Assembly (NCBI GenBank): GCA_004151065.3
Contig: NWUY0300003077.1
Location: 1 to 31,637 of the forward strand
Direction of reading: 5' to 3'
Source: Larix sibirica
Lineage: Eukaryota > Streptophyta > Pinopsida > Pinales > Pinaceae
DNA length: 31,637 nt
Shown here: positions 1-9,804 of the stretch, piece after piece
Layout of the letters: each line of letters opens with the position of its first letter
How positions within the stretch are numbered: the stretch's first letter is position 1
Made by a program: the position numbers and the translations under genes
The notes under the pieces: generated by a model
Seen by the model: only the letters and a program-made list of their open reading frames with translations
Told to the model about the DNA's origin: nothing
Databases searched by the model: none

Positions 1-962
1 ATTATATGTTGCTATTATGTTTGTAAGGTTACTATGATTATGATGTTATAACGTTACCATTCTCATGATGTTATTATGTTTATGCGGTTACTATGATTAT
101 GAGGTCTAGAAAGTGTTCTTTACCAATACAAGGGATGTGGCATATTTTTGGTGTCAATACTAAGCTTGAACTATCATAATTGCATGAGTCTTCCAAATCA
201 TATATGTTGAATAATTTGTGAGGATTGTAACCCCTTGTCCATGAATTGCAAAGAGGAATCCTATTGACCCATATTAGAATTTCCACTAGGTGGTTTTCAC
301 ATGGGATTGTGAGTGCACCTGAGATAGATAGTGGGTGCCCCCTTGGATTTCATCTCCTTGGGAATAGTTTACTATAACGTCTCATTCATACCTTCACTTT
401 CCTTACTAATGAGAATTTGGAATCAACCTTTGATGCATTTGAAATGCTTAGTTGCATATTGAAAATTACTTGTTCTTTCTTAATGTGTCTCAAGGGTGTA
501 CTCTCTATTTCTTCTTTAATTAAGAAAACTTACCACCAAAACCATATTTTCTAACCCTTGTAAGCACACTTAAAAACCACGTTTTACACCACCTGCACAT
601 ATGTTCCCACTAAATACATCACTTTGGCAACCTTCTCATATTGCACACAACTTCAAAAATGATTAATTGATTTCACCTAGATCTAGATGTTTCGATATAG
701 GTGAACCTTCTAAGCCCTTCCCATCTTAGTTTCTATCTTTGTACCTATGGTATCTCACCTTAATCTATGTCATAATATAGGAGCATCAATTGTCGATACA
801 TTCAAGTTTTTCTATATCCATGTCAGGATCAGGAGGACCTAGAGCACTACCATAATTAACCACCCCTTCCTCCTCTATCCTCCTTTATACTTACTATGTC
901 TTATCAATGACCCTATACAACATGGATCCACTTGGGTGATCATGTCTACCACATTCCTATAA
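1..962. other. AT-rich stretch without a recognisable gene
   Basis: I see no coding region, RNA gene or clear element here. The first 110 bases contain an imprecise repetition of a short unit around the words GTTACTATGATTATGA and ATGTTATTATG/ATGTTATAACG, which suggests a small degenerate tandem array cut by the window edge. The rest is ordinary AT-rich plant intergenic sequence with short frames only. Confidence 0.5.
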
Positions 963-1256
963 TATATTCCCAAGTTCAAAAACCCTTATAACCTTCAAAT
1001 TTGGGGATCAAAACTTGAGAATACATGCATTCGAAATACATTACTGTACATCAAGGATTGCCCCATTGAAATAGATGTGATGCAACTGGAAGGACTAAAA
1101 CCCAATTTAGTTGCAATGGTTAGTAGTCTCGATGTCTATTTCAAGTCAACATTTCTAGAAGAGAGAAATGAAACTCATAATTATGTAATTCAAAGTAGTT
1201 TATTCTCAAATGATTTTGCACCAACTCATGATGTTGCATTGTTGGAACAACATTGA
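963..1256 (+). pseudogene. 97-codon open stretch, possible decayed coding remnant
   Basis: After a TAA at 960-962 there are 97 sense codons ending at TGA 1254-1256, an unusually long gap between stops for this AT-rich DNA. There is no ATG near the beginning, so it is not a gene in its present form. The N-terminal part reads IPKFKNPYNLQIWGSKLEN. This faintly recalls the 'PKF..x..Y..W....E..L' start of retrotransposon gag proteins, but the match is too short to name a family. The remainder is mixed hydrophilic with no recognised motif. It could be chance or the remains of a transposon exon. Confidence 0.2.
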
Positions 1257-1359
1257 TGGGAAAACCAAAAGAGACCTCAATTTTTTTTTTTAAATTAACA
1301 TATGTGGCTTAACTGACTTATCAATCATCGCAAGTATAGAATAAATTTCGAATGCACTT

Positions 1360-1482
1360 CTCTTAAGTGATGTACTTTTAATTTTAAAAGTCTAAATATC
1401 ATTGCTTAAGGGACATTTTTAAAGTCCAATGAATGTCTCTTAAGCGATGTTTGTAGTCCATGAAGCATCTCTTAAGCGATGT
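1360..1482. repeat. Three copies of CTCTTAAGYGATGT within 123 bp
   Basis: CTCTTAAGTGATGT occurs at 1360-1373 and CTCTTAAGCGATGT at 1437-1450 and 1469-1482, all in the same orientation. A degenerate relative (TTGCTTAAGGGACAT) lies at about 1403-1417. Each contains the palindrome CTTAAG. The spacing is irregular, so this is not a simple tandem array. It may be the end region of a small non-autonomous transposon or an old amplified unit. Confidence 0.5.
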
Positions 1483-2559
1483 GTGTTCGGAATTACAACA
1501 TTGCAAAAGCAACGCAAGTACAATAAAATTGAATCGACATTTATCAGTTTTTCCTTTGACATTTAACAAACACAAAAATGCATTGAACTTGTGTCAAATT
1601 TGGACCCCAATTATAGTAGTTTCCTATATACACCTTATAGATTCACCATGAATCTCTACTCTTCTAGATACAATAATAGATTTGTCCAAATAATTGGTTG
1701 TCAACATTCTTACCTCACTAATTTGGATTTATGAACTCATATTTGAGATGTATACCTTTCACACTAGATATGTTACTGTGGTTTTATAAGGAAATATAAT
1801 TTCCATAGGAATGAGTTTCCATTAATTCTATAAATATATAGCATAGAGAAGCTTGCCTCTTAGGAGAGAAACCAACTAGGATATTGAAGTATGGAGAAGT
1901 TGGCCACAAAATGAATCAACCCTCCCTTAGGTAGACTTGGCATTGGGATAAATGTAGAATTAATAATGTTTGAGTATTTTTATTTCATCCACTATGAGTA
2001 TAATTACGTATTTAAACTACCATGTGAGTAAGTATTATGTTGGCATACATTATTCCCATAAATAAATTACCATGGGAAAATTATTTTTTTGGGGTTGCAT
2101 AACAAACTTCCACAAGTTGAGTATCCTAAAAATACACTAGTTGTTTTCTTAAATTTTAGTTTCCATAGCCTATTCCATTTTCCATATAGTATAATCCTTA
2201 TGCACAATACTTATACGCTTTAGTAATATTATAATTGGTAAATATACTATTGATATCAATGAAGAGTACATTAGGGATCAAACTTTGGATGTTATTAAAA
2301 AAAATCTTATTAGTGTTGTATATAACAAATTGATTTAATTATAGACATGCATTTGAATACATTAACTAATTGTTGTATAGGTCCCTAGCTAATCTATAAC
2401 ATTTCTTATATAATTGGAGGGCCAAGAACCATTGAATCTCAACCAATACTTTTCATTGTTGCAATTGGAGAGGTGTCCATCAACTACAATGTCTATTAAA
2501 CGAAATACCATATGCTAATATATAGTCTCTCGAAGACAACGATGGATTACTATCTTTCT
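1483..2559. other. AT-rich stretch without a recognisable gene
   Basis: No domain, RNA gene or terminal repeat is visible. Frames are short and stop-rich. A 63-codon frame overlapping 1460-1651 has no recognisable content. Confidence 0.45.
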
Positions 2560-3060
2560 TATCATTCCAAATTGTTTGGGCCTCAATGATTCCTATAATC
2601 TTAAACATAGCAATGTAAATAACAAGAGATTGGAAATTGAAAGCTTTCTAGATATTTTTTCCTATAAGGGATCCGAAACAAAAGTAATACCATAGAATAA
2701 CCTTACATGCCTCCTTTCCTTCTAAATTCCAAATCTCCCACTTGACAAAAGGATTGGGGCTATGTCAAGGTTTTTAAGATTCCCATATTTCCCCAATATC
2801 TTAGGGTAAAACACATATCCTATTTGACTATGTGAAATACTTTTCCACAAAAGATATTGTCCAAAAGAAAACCCCATAGGGCCTTTACTAGTTCGTAATA
2901 ACAATTTTGCAAAGAAATCCAACATGAAGAGTAATGTGCACCTGTACAAAATTTGGTATAAGATATAAAGCTTGCTAAGGCTAAATGTTAGCAATCCATT
3001 TTTCAATCTTATTTTTAACTCTCTTAAGAAACGCTCTTTACATGAGTTTTTGAATGCAAA
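2560..3060 (-). pseudogene. Probable LINE ORF2 remnant (RT thumb/connection region)
   Basis: Read on the minus strand, several frames in succession carry fragments that follow the order seen downstream of the reverse transcriptase in plant LINEs. First come a KIEKW helix, then LSLSKLYILYQ in the place of the usual 'LS.AGR..L...V', then GKVFHIVK, then a degraded 'PK..G..G...L' stretch, and finally EGKEA. The fragments lie in different frames and contain stops, so this is an old, heavily mutated copy, more decayed than the LINE at 4-11 kb. The assignment is inferred from motif order only, and no catalytic motif is present. Confidence 0.35.
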
Positions 3061-3957
3061 TGGTAGCCTAATAAACTTAAATATTTATCCACGGTTAATG
3101 CAAGGCTATCCAATACCTTCAATCTATTTAGAATTTTCACACTAACTTTTCCAATATCATTTAAATATTTTTTTCCAACTAGATATTTCAGTCACTATAG
3201 TGAAAAGCATACGAGGAAACTCCATTGTAGTATCCCACAATGTTTGTTTTTCTAGATTGATAAAAAATGAATCATGAAAAAATTCCCATTTACTATTTTA
3301 CCAAAATTAGGCTTAGTTATTAGAAGTACATTGATAAAACCATGGTTTATATTGTATATATAACATTGAATATCCCAAGGCTTCAGTAGCCATAACTTAC
3401 AAGGTAAGGGATAAAAGAAAATTGTGTTGAATGGGTCTAAATACATTAAAATACTTCTCATTTACATATATTAATGAAGATACATGTAATAGTTTCAGGG
3501 AATGAAGTTTGAATAGTGATAAAACAAAATGAATCAAATAGTAAGCCTTTGAACATGTCCAAAATGAAAATTTTCTCCATGCCATCATGCATTTTGATAG
3601 GAATTACATATAAACCAAGAAGCAATCCAACTATTGCCAACACACCCAACAATACCTACACACAAAATTCAAACCCTACTCATTGATTTAAATGAGGAAA
3701 ATATTGAATAAGAAAATGATAATTCATCAAACCCTACTCATATATTTAGGAGGCATTGTGCTTGCATGTTTCGGTGATCTCCTTCACTTGTGGTCCCCTG
3801 CTACATTGAGGCCCTTCACGGGCTTTCTTCGTGTCTCCTTGTCCACGTCTCCTATGTTTCCATCTCCTTGCTCATGTATATATATGAATAGGGTCCCATA
3901 TTTTTCTTGCAATTGGTCTCCAAGAAAACATAATCCTTCGCAAAAGTAACCAACATT
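3061..3957. other. AT-rich sequence between the LINE scrap and the main LINE
   Basis: No gene is recognisable. The 13-mer AAACCCTACTCAT is present twice, at 3671-3683 and 3729-3741. The stretch 3755-3885 is richer in GC than its surroundings and may be the far 3' end of the LINE to its right or another repeat. I could not find a poly(T) run (the expected LINE tail on this strand) or a target-site duplication to fix that boundary. Confidence 0.4.
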
Positions 3958-4317
3958 CTATTTCATCCAGATCAAAATTACAACCTTAGTTTTTACAATG
4001 CACTTGGCTCTTAAACAACAGCCTCTGAGATCCAAGTTCCCATATATAACAACAACATAACCTCCCCAAAAAGTACCAGAGTACCATAACAAAACAGTTC
4101 TGAGCAGTGCTTTCAGGCCTATCCATACTCGGCATAAAAACATAATACTAACACTGCTACCCATATTACCCAAACAGACAATAGTTCTAAACCCCATTAC
4201 ATCACAATCACTATAAAGAGGCACCAGCGGTAAGAAAACCCCACATCAAAGAAACAGTAGCAAGCCAGACCGGCCAATTAGAAGGAACAGAGAATTTATC
4301 CCGCAGGCCCAGCCTCA
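3958..4317 (-). other. Putative LINE 3' untranslated region
   Basis: This sequence lies downstream of the third ORF on the minus strand. It has the base composition of the LINE rather than of the AT-rich flank. It contains an 88-codon open stretch at 3958-4224 with no recognisable domain, best treated as untranslated sequence. Confidence 0.35.
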
Positions 4318-4349
4318 TCCTCAATGTCCACGATCCTCAATGTCCACGA
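4318..4349. repeat. 16-bp perfect tandem duplication at the end of the third LINE ORF
   Basis: TCCTCAATGTCCACGA occurs at 4318-4333 and again at 4334-4349. Sixteen is not a multiple of three, so the duplication shifts the frame at the C-terminus of the minus-strand ORF and places its present stop inside the repeat. It looks like a replication-slippage event after insertion. Confidence 0.9.
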
Positions 4350-5319
4350 CCAGAGGGGCTTCCTTGCCCGCAACCTTACCTCTAAGATCAATCACTTTCA
4401 GGTTATCCACCTTCTTTAGACGATTCAAGAAGGAGATACCCATTTCCGCCGCCATGGCATCCAGTTTCATGTGTACCCAACTGGTTTCCTCCGCATGCTC
4501 CCTGCAATGTTCCTCCAGCTTTTGCATACTCGGATAACCCGCCAAAATGTCCACCCTTTCCTCCAGGGTTTGGGCGATGAGCATTTTGGTTACCCAAAAC
4601 ATTACCACCGCACGGTTATACAAAGCCATCCTACCCCTGGTATTACCAGGGTCTTGAATCTGGTCTGCCATAGCCACCGCCTCCGACGGAAGCTCCTGCT
4701 CCCCCACCCGCCTCCACGGATGCTCCTCCATCTCTTCCAAATCACTCTGCAACTCCTGAGGAAAAAGGCGATGAAAGAAAATCGCAGTAGAAGCAACTCT
4801 CCACTGCTCCCGGCTAGGCCCATCCTGGGCTTCATTGCCCCTGCTCAGATTACTCGGATCACCCTGGACATGGCTGCTCCGTCTAGCAGGTCTCCCTCTC
4901 AGAGGCATGTTCACAATTACAATACCACCACAGTCGAACCAGCAAGAAAACACAGTAAAACTTAGCAAAGCACAGGCTTTATCATAACCACGGCAGAGAT
5001 GTCTAAGGCCAACCCTGGTGAAAGAATTTATAGGAATGACTCCACTCTCAACCATTAATTCCACCATAATGAGGCGAGCTCTATAGTAATTCCTCTCGTC
5101 CTTAGCCATTGTCACATTATCAGAAACCTTATCAACAACCTCCAATCTAAACGTGAGAGGCCAGTCACCAATTTCCATCTCACACTCCAAATATCTGAAC
5201 ATAATTAACAGGCGCGATGAATACAGGCCCGAAGGACGAACAGTTAACCCTTTCAAATGATTACCGAAAATCCTCCCATCACCTCGGCACAAAGCAATAC
5301 ACCTCCTATTAAAAACCAT
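4321..5319 (-). CDS. Intact 332-codon ORF downstream of LINE RNase H; function unknown
   Basis: I do not recognise the protein. It is the longest uninterrupted frame in the window and lies in sense with the LINE, its ATG overlapping the end of the RNase H frame by 11 bases. Residues 1-137 include a hydrophobic, Cys-containing stretch around 114-136 and may be leader rather than protein. An internal ATG at residue 138 (4908) opens a basic, Arg-rich N-terminus (MPLRGRPARRSS) and would give 195 residues. The remaining part is acidic and probably helical, with Glu-rich segments near residues 188-212 and 255-300 that could form coiled coils. No zinc ligands, polymerase, nuclease or NTPase motif is visible. 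Either it is a true extra LINE ORF or host sequence picked up at the 3' end. Its integrity contrasts with the frameshifted ORF1 and ORF2. Confidence 0.55.
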   Translation of the reverse strand: MVFNRRCIALCRGDGRIFGNHLKGLTVRPSGLYSSRLLIMFRYLECEMEIGDWPLTFRLEVVDKVSDNVTMAKDERNYYRARLIMVELMVESGVIPINSFTRVGLRHLCRGYDKACALLSFTVFSCWFDCGGIVIVNMPLRGRPARRSSHVQGDPSNLSRGNEAQDGPSREQWRVASTAIFFHRLFPQELQSDLEEMEEHPWRRVGEQELPSEAVAMADQIQDPGNTRGRMALYNRAVVMFWVTKMLIAQTLEERVDILAGYPSMQKLEEHCREHAEETSWVHMKLDAMAAEMGISFLNRLKKVDNLKVIDLRGKVAGKEAPLVVDIEDRGH

Positions 5320-5853
5320 TACTTCTCTTCGTCTGATGCAGGCTCGCTATAGGATCCATTGCACATCTGTCATTATCAGCAATTTGCATACACTTAGCAT
5401 GACACGTGCCCACCGACATGTTAAGGGCCTCTCCATCCCATCCTACATCCTGATGACTGGCACCTTGATTAACGATCACATCCGCCAAACAATTCGCACT
5501 TCTCCGCACATGATGGAAGGTGACAGAATTCATTGATGTAATGATGTCTTCCAAACATGTCAGACGCCATGCAAACCTCCACGAAGGTGCCAACTTGGCC
5601 GCACAAGTCCCATTGTAAATATTGGTGGCTAGCTGGATAAGAAATTTAGAGTCACCCTCCTCGATAAGACAATTGATGCCACGAATATCCACCATGCAAA
5701 TACCCTGCAACATAGCTTCACACTCAGCCACGTTATGGGTCTCTTTGCCCGAATGGCCATAGTAGCTATACAAAATATTCCCCTTATCATCACGCGGGAT
5801 TCCACCATAACCAGCAATGCCCGGTTTCCTTTAGACGCCTCATCAAAATTTAA
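5309..5853 (-). pseudogene. LINE RNase H domain (RVT_3 type)
   Basis: The domain begins at LNFDEASKGN (5853), carrying the first catalytic Asp in the position of the usual 'FDGASKGN'. A one-base shift near 5825 moves to the frame reading YGGIPRDDKGNILYSYYGH and then NVAECEAMLQG (Glu motif). EGDSKFLIQLA (second Asp) and RRSANCLADVIVNQGA (final Asp) follow. All four acidic positions are therefore present, and only the frameshift breaks it. The frame stops at TAA 5309-5311, eleven bases past the ATG of the next ORF. Confidence 0.85.
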
Positions 5854-6174
5854 CTTGAGCCAACCCGATAATGGATGAGACTAGACTACCAAACTGTCAG
5901 GAGATGTTCAATGCGGGTGAAGGCTTCCGATATGGCTAGGAGGTTCCCAAATTCCCCAGTTATGTAAAATACTCACTTCATTCGCCGGTATGTTCATATC
6001 TTGCTCCGTCCATGAATTTAATTGCAGAGTCTCTATGATGCCTCTCTATATTTGACTCCATATAACCTTGTAGGTCTGTTGTTTCCCTGTGAAAATACGT
6101 TTATTACGTTCTTTCCACACTTCCCATAAAAGAAACCCTGGAAAAAGCTCCCAAATCCGATTCAGAATGCTTCC

Positions 6175-6645
6175 CTAGAAGGGATCCTTTCTCCAATGTT
6201 TGATCATTTCCGCAGGGTCAGTTCTAACTCTATCAGACAAGCGAAAGATCATAGCTCCCTCATCCCATAAGACCGAGGAGAAACTACACTCATCCAAGAG
6301 ATGAGGAATTGTTTCACCATGCATTCCACATAGGATACAGAATGAAGGTCCCTCAAAGCCCCACTTAGTGATATTATCCCACGTGAGAATTCTTCCTTTC
6401 AACACCAGCCATAGGAAAAGAGTGATTTTAGGCCATAATTTAGCTCCCCAGAGGCGTTTCCATTCACCTCCCACAGCGTGATTAGCATGTCCAGTCTGGA
6501 TGGAGTAAGATTCCTTCATAGTGAACATACCTTTAGGTCGATATCCCCAACGCAGTAGATCCAATCCCATCTGAGATTTAACCTGTCGTTGTTGTAATAT
6601 TTCATGGATTTGCTTCCCTATCACTCCGCATAGTTGGTCGTCCAC
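6175..6645 (-). pseudogene. LINE zf-RVT domain
   Basis: The 156-codon segment contains GMFTMKESYSIQ, then WKRLWGAKLWPKITLFLWL, then RILTWDNITKWGF, then CILCGMHGETIPHLLDEC. The last gives a complete Cys-x2-Cys...His...Cys set of zinc ligands, as in the zf-RVT family found between RT and RNase H of plant LINEs. The DNA between this segment and the RNase H still encodes the conserved LFPGFLLWEVWKERNKRIF linker. It probably contributes to RNA or target DNA binding, as inferred for the family. Confidence 0.85.
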
Positions 6646-6695
6646 CAGTTAAGCGGTTTCCAAACACGAAAACCCCTGTCAGTATGTTCCTGCTG

Positions 6696-7301
6696 CTAAT
6701 AATACTCAACCGTCTGCCAATTATGGTTGAAATCAAGTGATTCCATGGGCATATCATTCACCAGAGTTAGAACAATCGGCTCTTGTTTCCAAGCATTCAA
6801 CCACATATTGGCCGAAGATCCTTGGCGAATCTCCCAAAAGATATGTTTCCTGATCAAATCACGCCCCTTCCTCGCCATATTCCAAATATGAGAACCTTGC
6901 TCCGGTCCATCCACCCTGACCCAGTCCTATTTTTCAGTCTTCAGAGCATACTTCTTTCCCCAGAAGCTAGCCCATTGCTCAGTTGTATGAGTGAGTCAAC
7001 GCCACCAAATTTTAGCTCCACAAACAATACTAATTTTCTTAGGATCGCGTAGACCTAAACCTCCTTCAGGATTAGATTTGCACAAAGTATCCCAATCAAC
7101 CAGGGGCCATTTTCAGTGATCCACAGTGCCACCCCAAATAAAGGAGCGTTGGATATTTCTGATTTCCTTCAGAATAGACTTAGGTGCAGATAACACTGAA
7201 AACAGATACATAGGCATCGCTTGCAGCACCGCTTTAACAAGGACAACTCTTCTTGGAAAGTTCAAAGCTCTCAGCGTCCAGTTTGAGAGTTTCTCCTTCA
7301 T
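6696..7301 (-). pseudogene. LINE RT thumb/connection region
   Basis: The segment 7301-7113 reads LSNWTLRALNFPRRVVLVKAV and AMPMYLFSVLSAPKSILKEI, the standard helix downstream of plant LINE reverse transcriptases, ending in FIWGG. The segment 6914-6696 continues with a W..ARKGRDLIRKHIFWEI..G block. The pieces are in different frames and separated by stops, so the region is broken but collinear with the family. Confidence 0.75.
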
Positions 7302-7313
7302 TTTACTTAAGAG

Positions 7314-8411
7314 TTATTCCCAGGAAACTTTCTTTAAAACAGCATCAGACAAGGGGGCACCCAAGTATTTGGTTGGAAGGGAACTCTTTTTTAAACCTAA
7401 AATCCTTACAATGTTCCTTTGACTAACAGGGGGAGTATTAAATAAGAAAACCAAGGATTTATCCATATTGATAGTAAGCCCAGAGGCTTTTAAGAAAATA
7501 TTCAAAGCCTTCTTGATTTGTCTTGCTTCCTGAACAAAGGAGAGTGTCATCTACAAACTGCTGACGCATTATAGCTTTCTCATAGGGTTGGAACCTAAGA
7601 CCTTTAATGCTCCCTTATTCCACTAAATTTGAAATGAGCCTTCCAAGTCCTTCAGTAATAACACAAAGAGGAAGGGAGAGAGAGGATCTCCCTGTCGGGT
7701 GTCCCAAGAGGGTTTAAAGACAGCAGACGGATACCCATTGATCAGGATAGAAAAGAAAGCAGTGGATGTAAGGTTAGCTATCCATTTGATCCAGACCTCA
7801 CTAAAACCAAAGGAGCTCATAATCTCTTTCATGTAGGTCCAGTTTAGTTTGTCATAAGCTTTGGATAAATCTAATTTAAATAACATCCCTGTTTTCTTAG
7901 TGCTCTTTAAGGAGTGAAGGACTTCCTGAGCTAGGATAATACCATCAAGAATTTGTCTTCCTTCCACAAATCCTGTTTGTTCCAAAGAGATCAAAGAGGG
8001 AAGAAGGGGTTTGAGCCGATTATACAGGACTTTCGTGATGAATTTATAGATAATGTTACACAGGGAAATCATTCTAAATAGATCGGACCTCTCAACCACC
8101 AGAGTTTTAGGTATCAAGGTGAGAAAGGTAGAATTTAAAGCAGGGAGAACCCCCCTCATTTTCCAGGATTCTTCCACCACCTGCCAAACTTCACTTTTGA
8201 TCAAGTCCCATAAATAATGAAAGAAATTATCAGTAAAACCATCAGGACCTAGGTATTTTCCATCCTCCATTTGGTTAATGGCGATCTCTACTTCATGGAA
8301 TTCAATATGTGGAATAAGCATCTCATTCTGCTCATCTGTAATAAGCCTAGGAGTAACATCCTTGATTTCCCTGCATGCCTTAGTTTGGTCCACCTGTGGT
8401 TCCGTAATCAC
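7314..8411 (-). pseudogene. LINE reverse transcriptase domain
   Basis: The 262-codon segment 8411-7623 carries, in order, YLGPDGF (residues 54-58 region), TLIPK, EQTGFVEGRQILD, motif A FKLDLSKAYDKLNW (catalytic Asp about residue 181), INGYP and motif B RQGDPLSPFLFV. Motif C is FVDDT at 7543-7557, with both catalytic Asp residues intact. Immediately after it the frame must change: the downstream palm and thumb frame (7550-7314) starts within the same bases and reads SLPTKYLGAPLS. All three metal-binding Asp residues of the family are thus present, but no single frame contains them together with the thumb. Confidence 0.9.
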
Positions 8412-8939
8412 TTCCTTAAAATGATTAAATAGTTCCTACTCAATATCTTAATGAGATTCAACGAACACACCATTAGAGGTACGGAGGTTAGAGATCTGGT
8501 TTTGGTGTCTATGTTGGATAGTGGCTCTATGGAAGAACTTCGTATTCTTATCCCCATCCTTCAACCATTGATTCCTAGATTTTTGTTGCCACAAAAGTTC
8601 TTCTTGAGTCTGTCTCTGGTATAGTTGGTTAGAAAGACTTTTTTCCTCCATAGCCATTTCAGAAGTCAAGCATAACTGCATGATGCTTTCTTGGACATGT
8701 TCCATCTGTAATTCAATCTTTTCTTTAGCAATCAAAATGTTCCCAAAGACATCTTTATTCCACCTTTTAATCTTATGTTTTAGCAGTTTCAGTTTTTGTT
8801 GAAAATAGTACATCTTGGTACCAAGAGGAGGAATAATATTCTTCCACCATTCTTCCACTCGAGTTGGAAAATATTCATGGGTTAGCCAAAATTTCTCAAA
8901 CCTAAATGGCCTTGTCATTCTAGTCCCAATATTACTCCA

Positions 8940-9632
8940 TATAAGGGAAACAGGCCAATGGTCTGAACCCACAGAGGCAATCGGGCGAGATGTCAGAGTC
9001 CCACCTAAAATCATAATGCTTTCAGAAAAAAGGAACCTATGCAGCCACCAAATGCTCCCCTCCTCTTCTATTATTCCAGGTGAACCCATTTCTCCCCATA
9101 TCAACATCAATCAGGTTACTTGCCTCAATGAATTCATCAAACAGGGTATTTTCAGGGGTCAGGATCCTTCTGCCACCTTTTTTCTCAGAAAGTGACCTGA
9201 TCAAATTAAAATCACCTCCAACAATCCAATGAGACCCTTCAAACATTCTCCTAAGTTTATTTAAACTGGTGATGAAATTACGCTTATTAGAATAACTACT
9301 CGGCCCATACACATTGGTAATAATACCCCGCGCATTAGAGCCTAAAAGATGAAATTCAGCAGAGAGACTGAAGTTGCTAGAGAGAAAGTCTGTGAGGGAC
9401 ACTTTCCGAGGGTCCCACAAGAAATCCACTCCTCCAGAATGGCCAACAGCATCCAGCGCCATACATTTATACTTCTTCCATATATTATGATCATGTAAGT
9501 CTAGTTGTGCTCCAGAACACTTCGTTTCTTGTAACAAGACTACAACAGGTTTTTCCTTCATAATCTTACTTTTCAGAGTTTTTCTTTTGTGAGGACATTA
9601 GTCCCTCGAATATTCCACGATACTATTTTCAT
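8940..9632 (-). pseudogene. LINE apurinic-type endonuclease domain
   Basis: The domain starts with MKIVSWNIRG at 9632. After a one-base frame change near 9585 it reads VVVLLQETKC (catalytic Glu), HSGGVDFLWDP, ITNVYGPSS, WIVGGDFNLIRS (Asp/Asn pair), IEASNLIDVD and GFTWNNRR. A second frame change near 9050 leads to VGSDHWPVSLIW, the terminal Ser-Asp-His active-site block (Asp at about 8963). All catalytic blocks of the exonuclease/endonuclease/phosphatase fold are recognisable, which puts this in the APE-type rather than the restriction-type LINEs. Confidence 0.9.
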
Positions 9633-9804
9633 CAAGCACTATATCTCACAGAGAGGAGAGCTTCCTGTATTGTAGGGTATTGGCCTAAGTCAACCAATCT
9701 AGCCCCAATTTCCTCGATTCACTCCCTGTTGGATCTACTCCCCCTCTTTGATCCTCCTTCTTTGAACTTCCTTTTGCTCTCCTTCAATTTTAGGGGTCCA
9801 ATCC

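Larger units (their letters stand above)
5309..9632 (-). pseudogene. LINE ORF2 polyprotein (endonuclease-RT-zf-RVT-RNase H), frameshifted
   Basis: ORF2 begins at ATG 9630-9632 with MKIVSWNIRG, the usual N-terminus of the LINE endonuclease, and ends with an RNase H frame at 5309. That is about 4.3 kb, close to the usual size for plant LINEs that carry RNase H. In a live element it would nick the target, reverse-transcribe the LINE RNA at the nick and remove RNA from the hybrid. Here the reading frame changes at several points: near 9585, near 9050, next to the FVDD box at about 7545, around 7305, around 6650-6700 and at about 5825. Each domain is readable in its own segment, so the inactivation is by small indels rather than by deletion. 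Confidence 0.85.

Noticed and set aside
4471-4965. Plus-strand ORF of 164 codons
   Set aside because: It is opposite the 332-codon minus-strand ORF and has the Pro/His/Arg-rich composition of an antisense shadow. Nothing else on the plus strand supports it.
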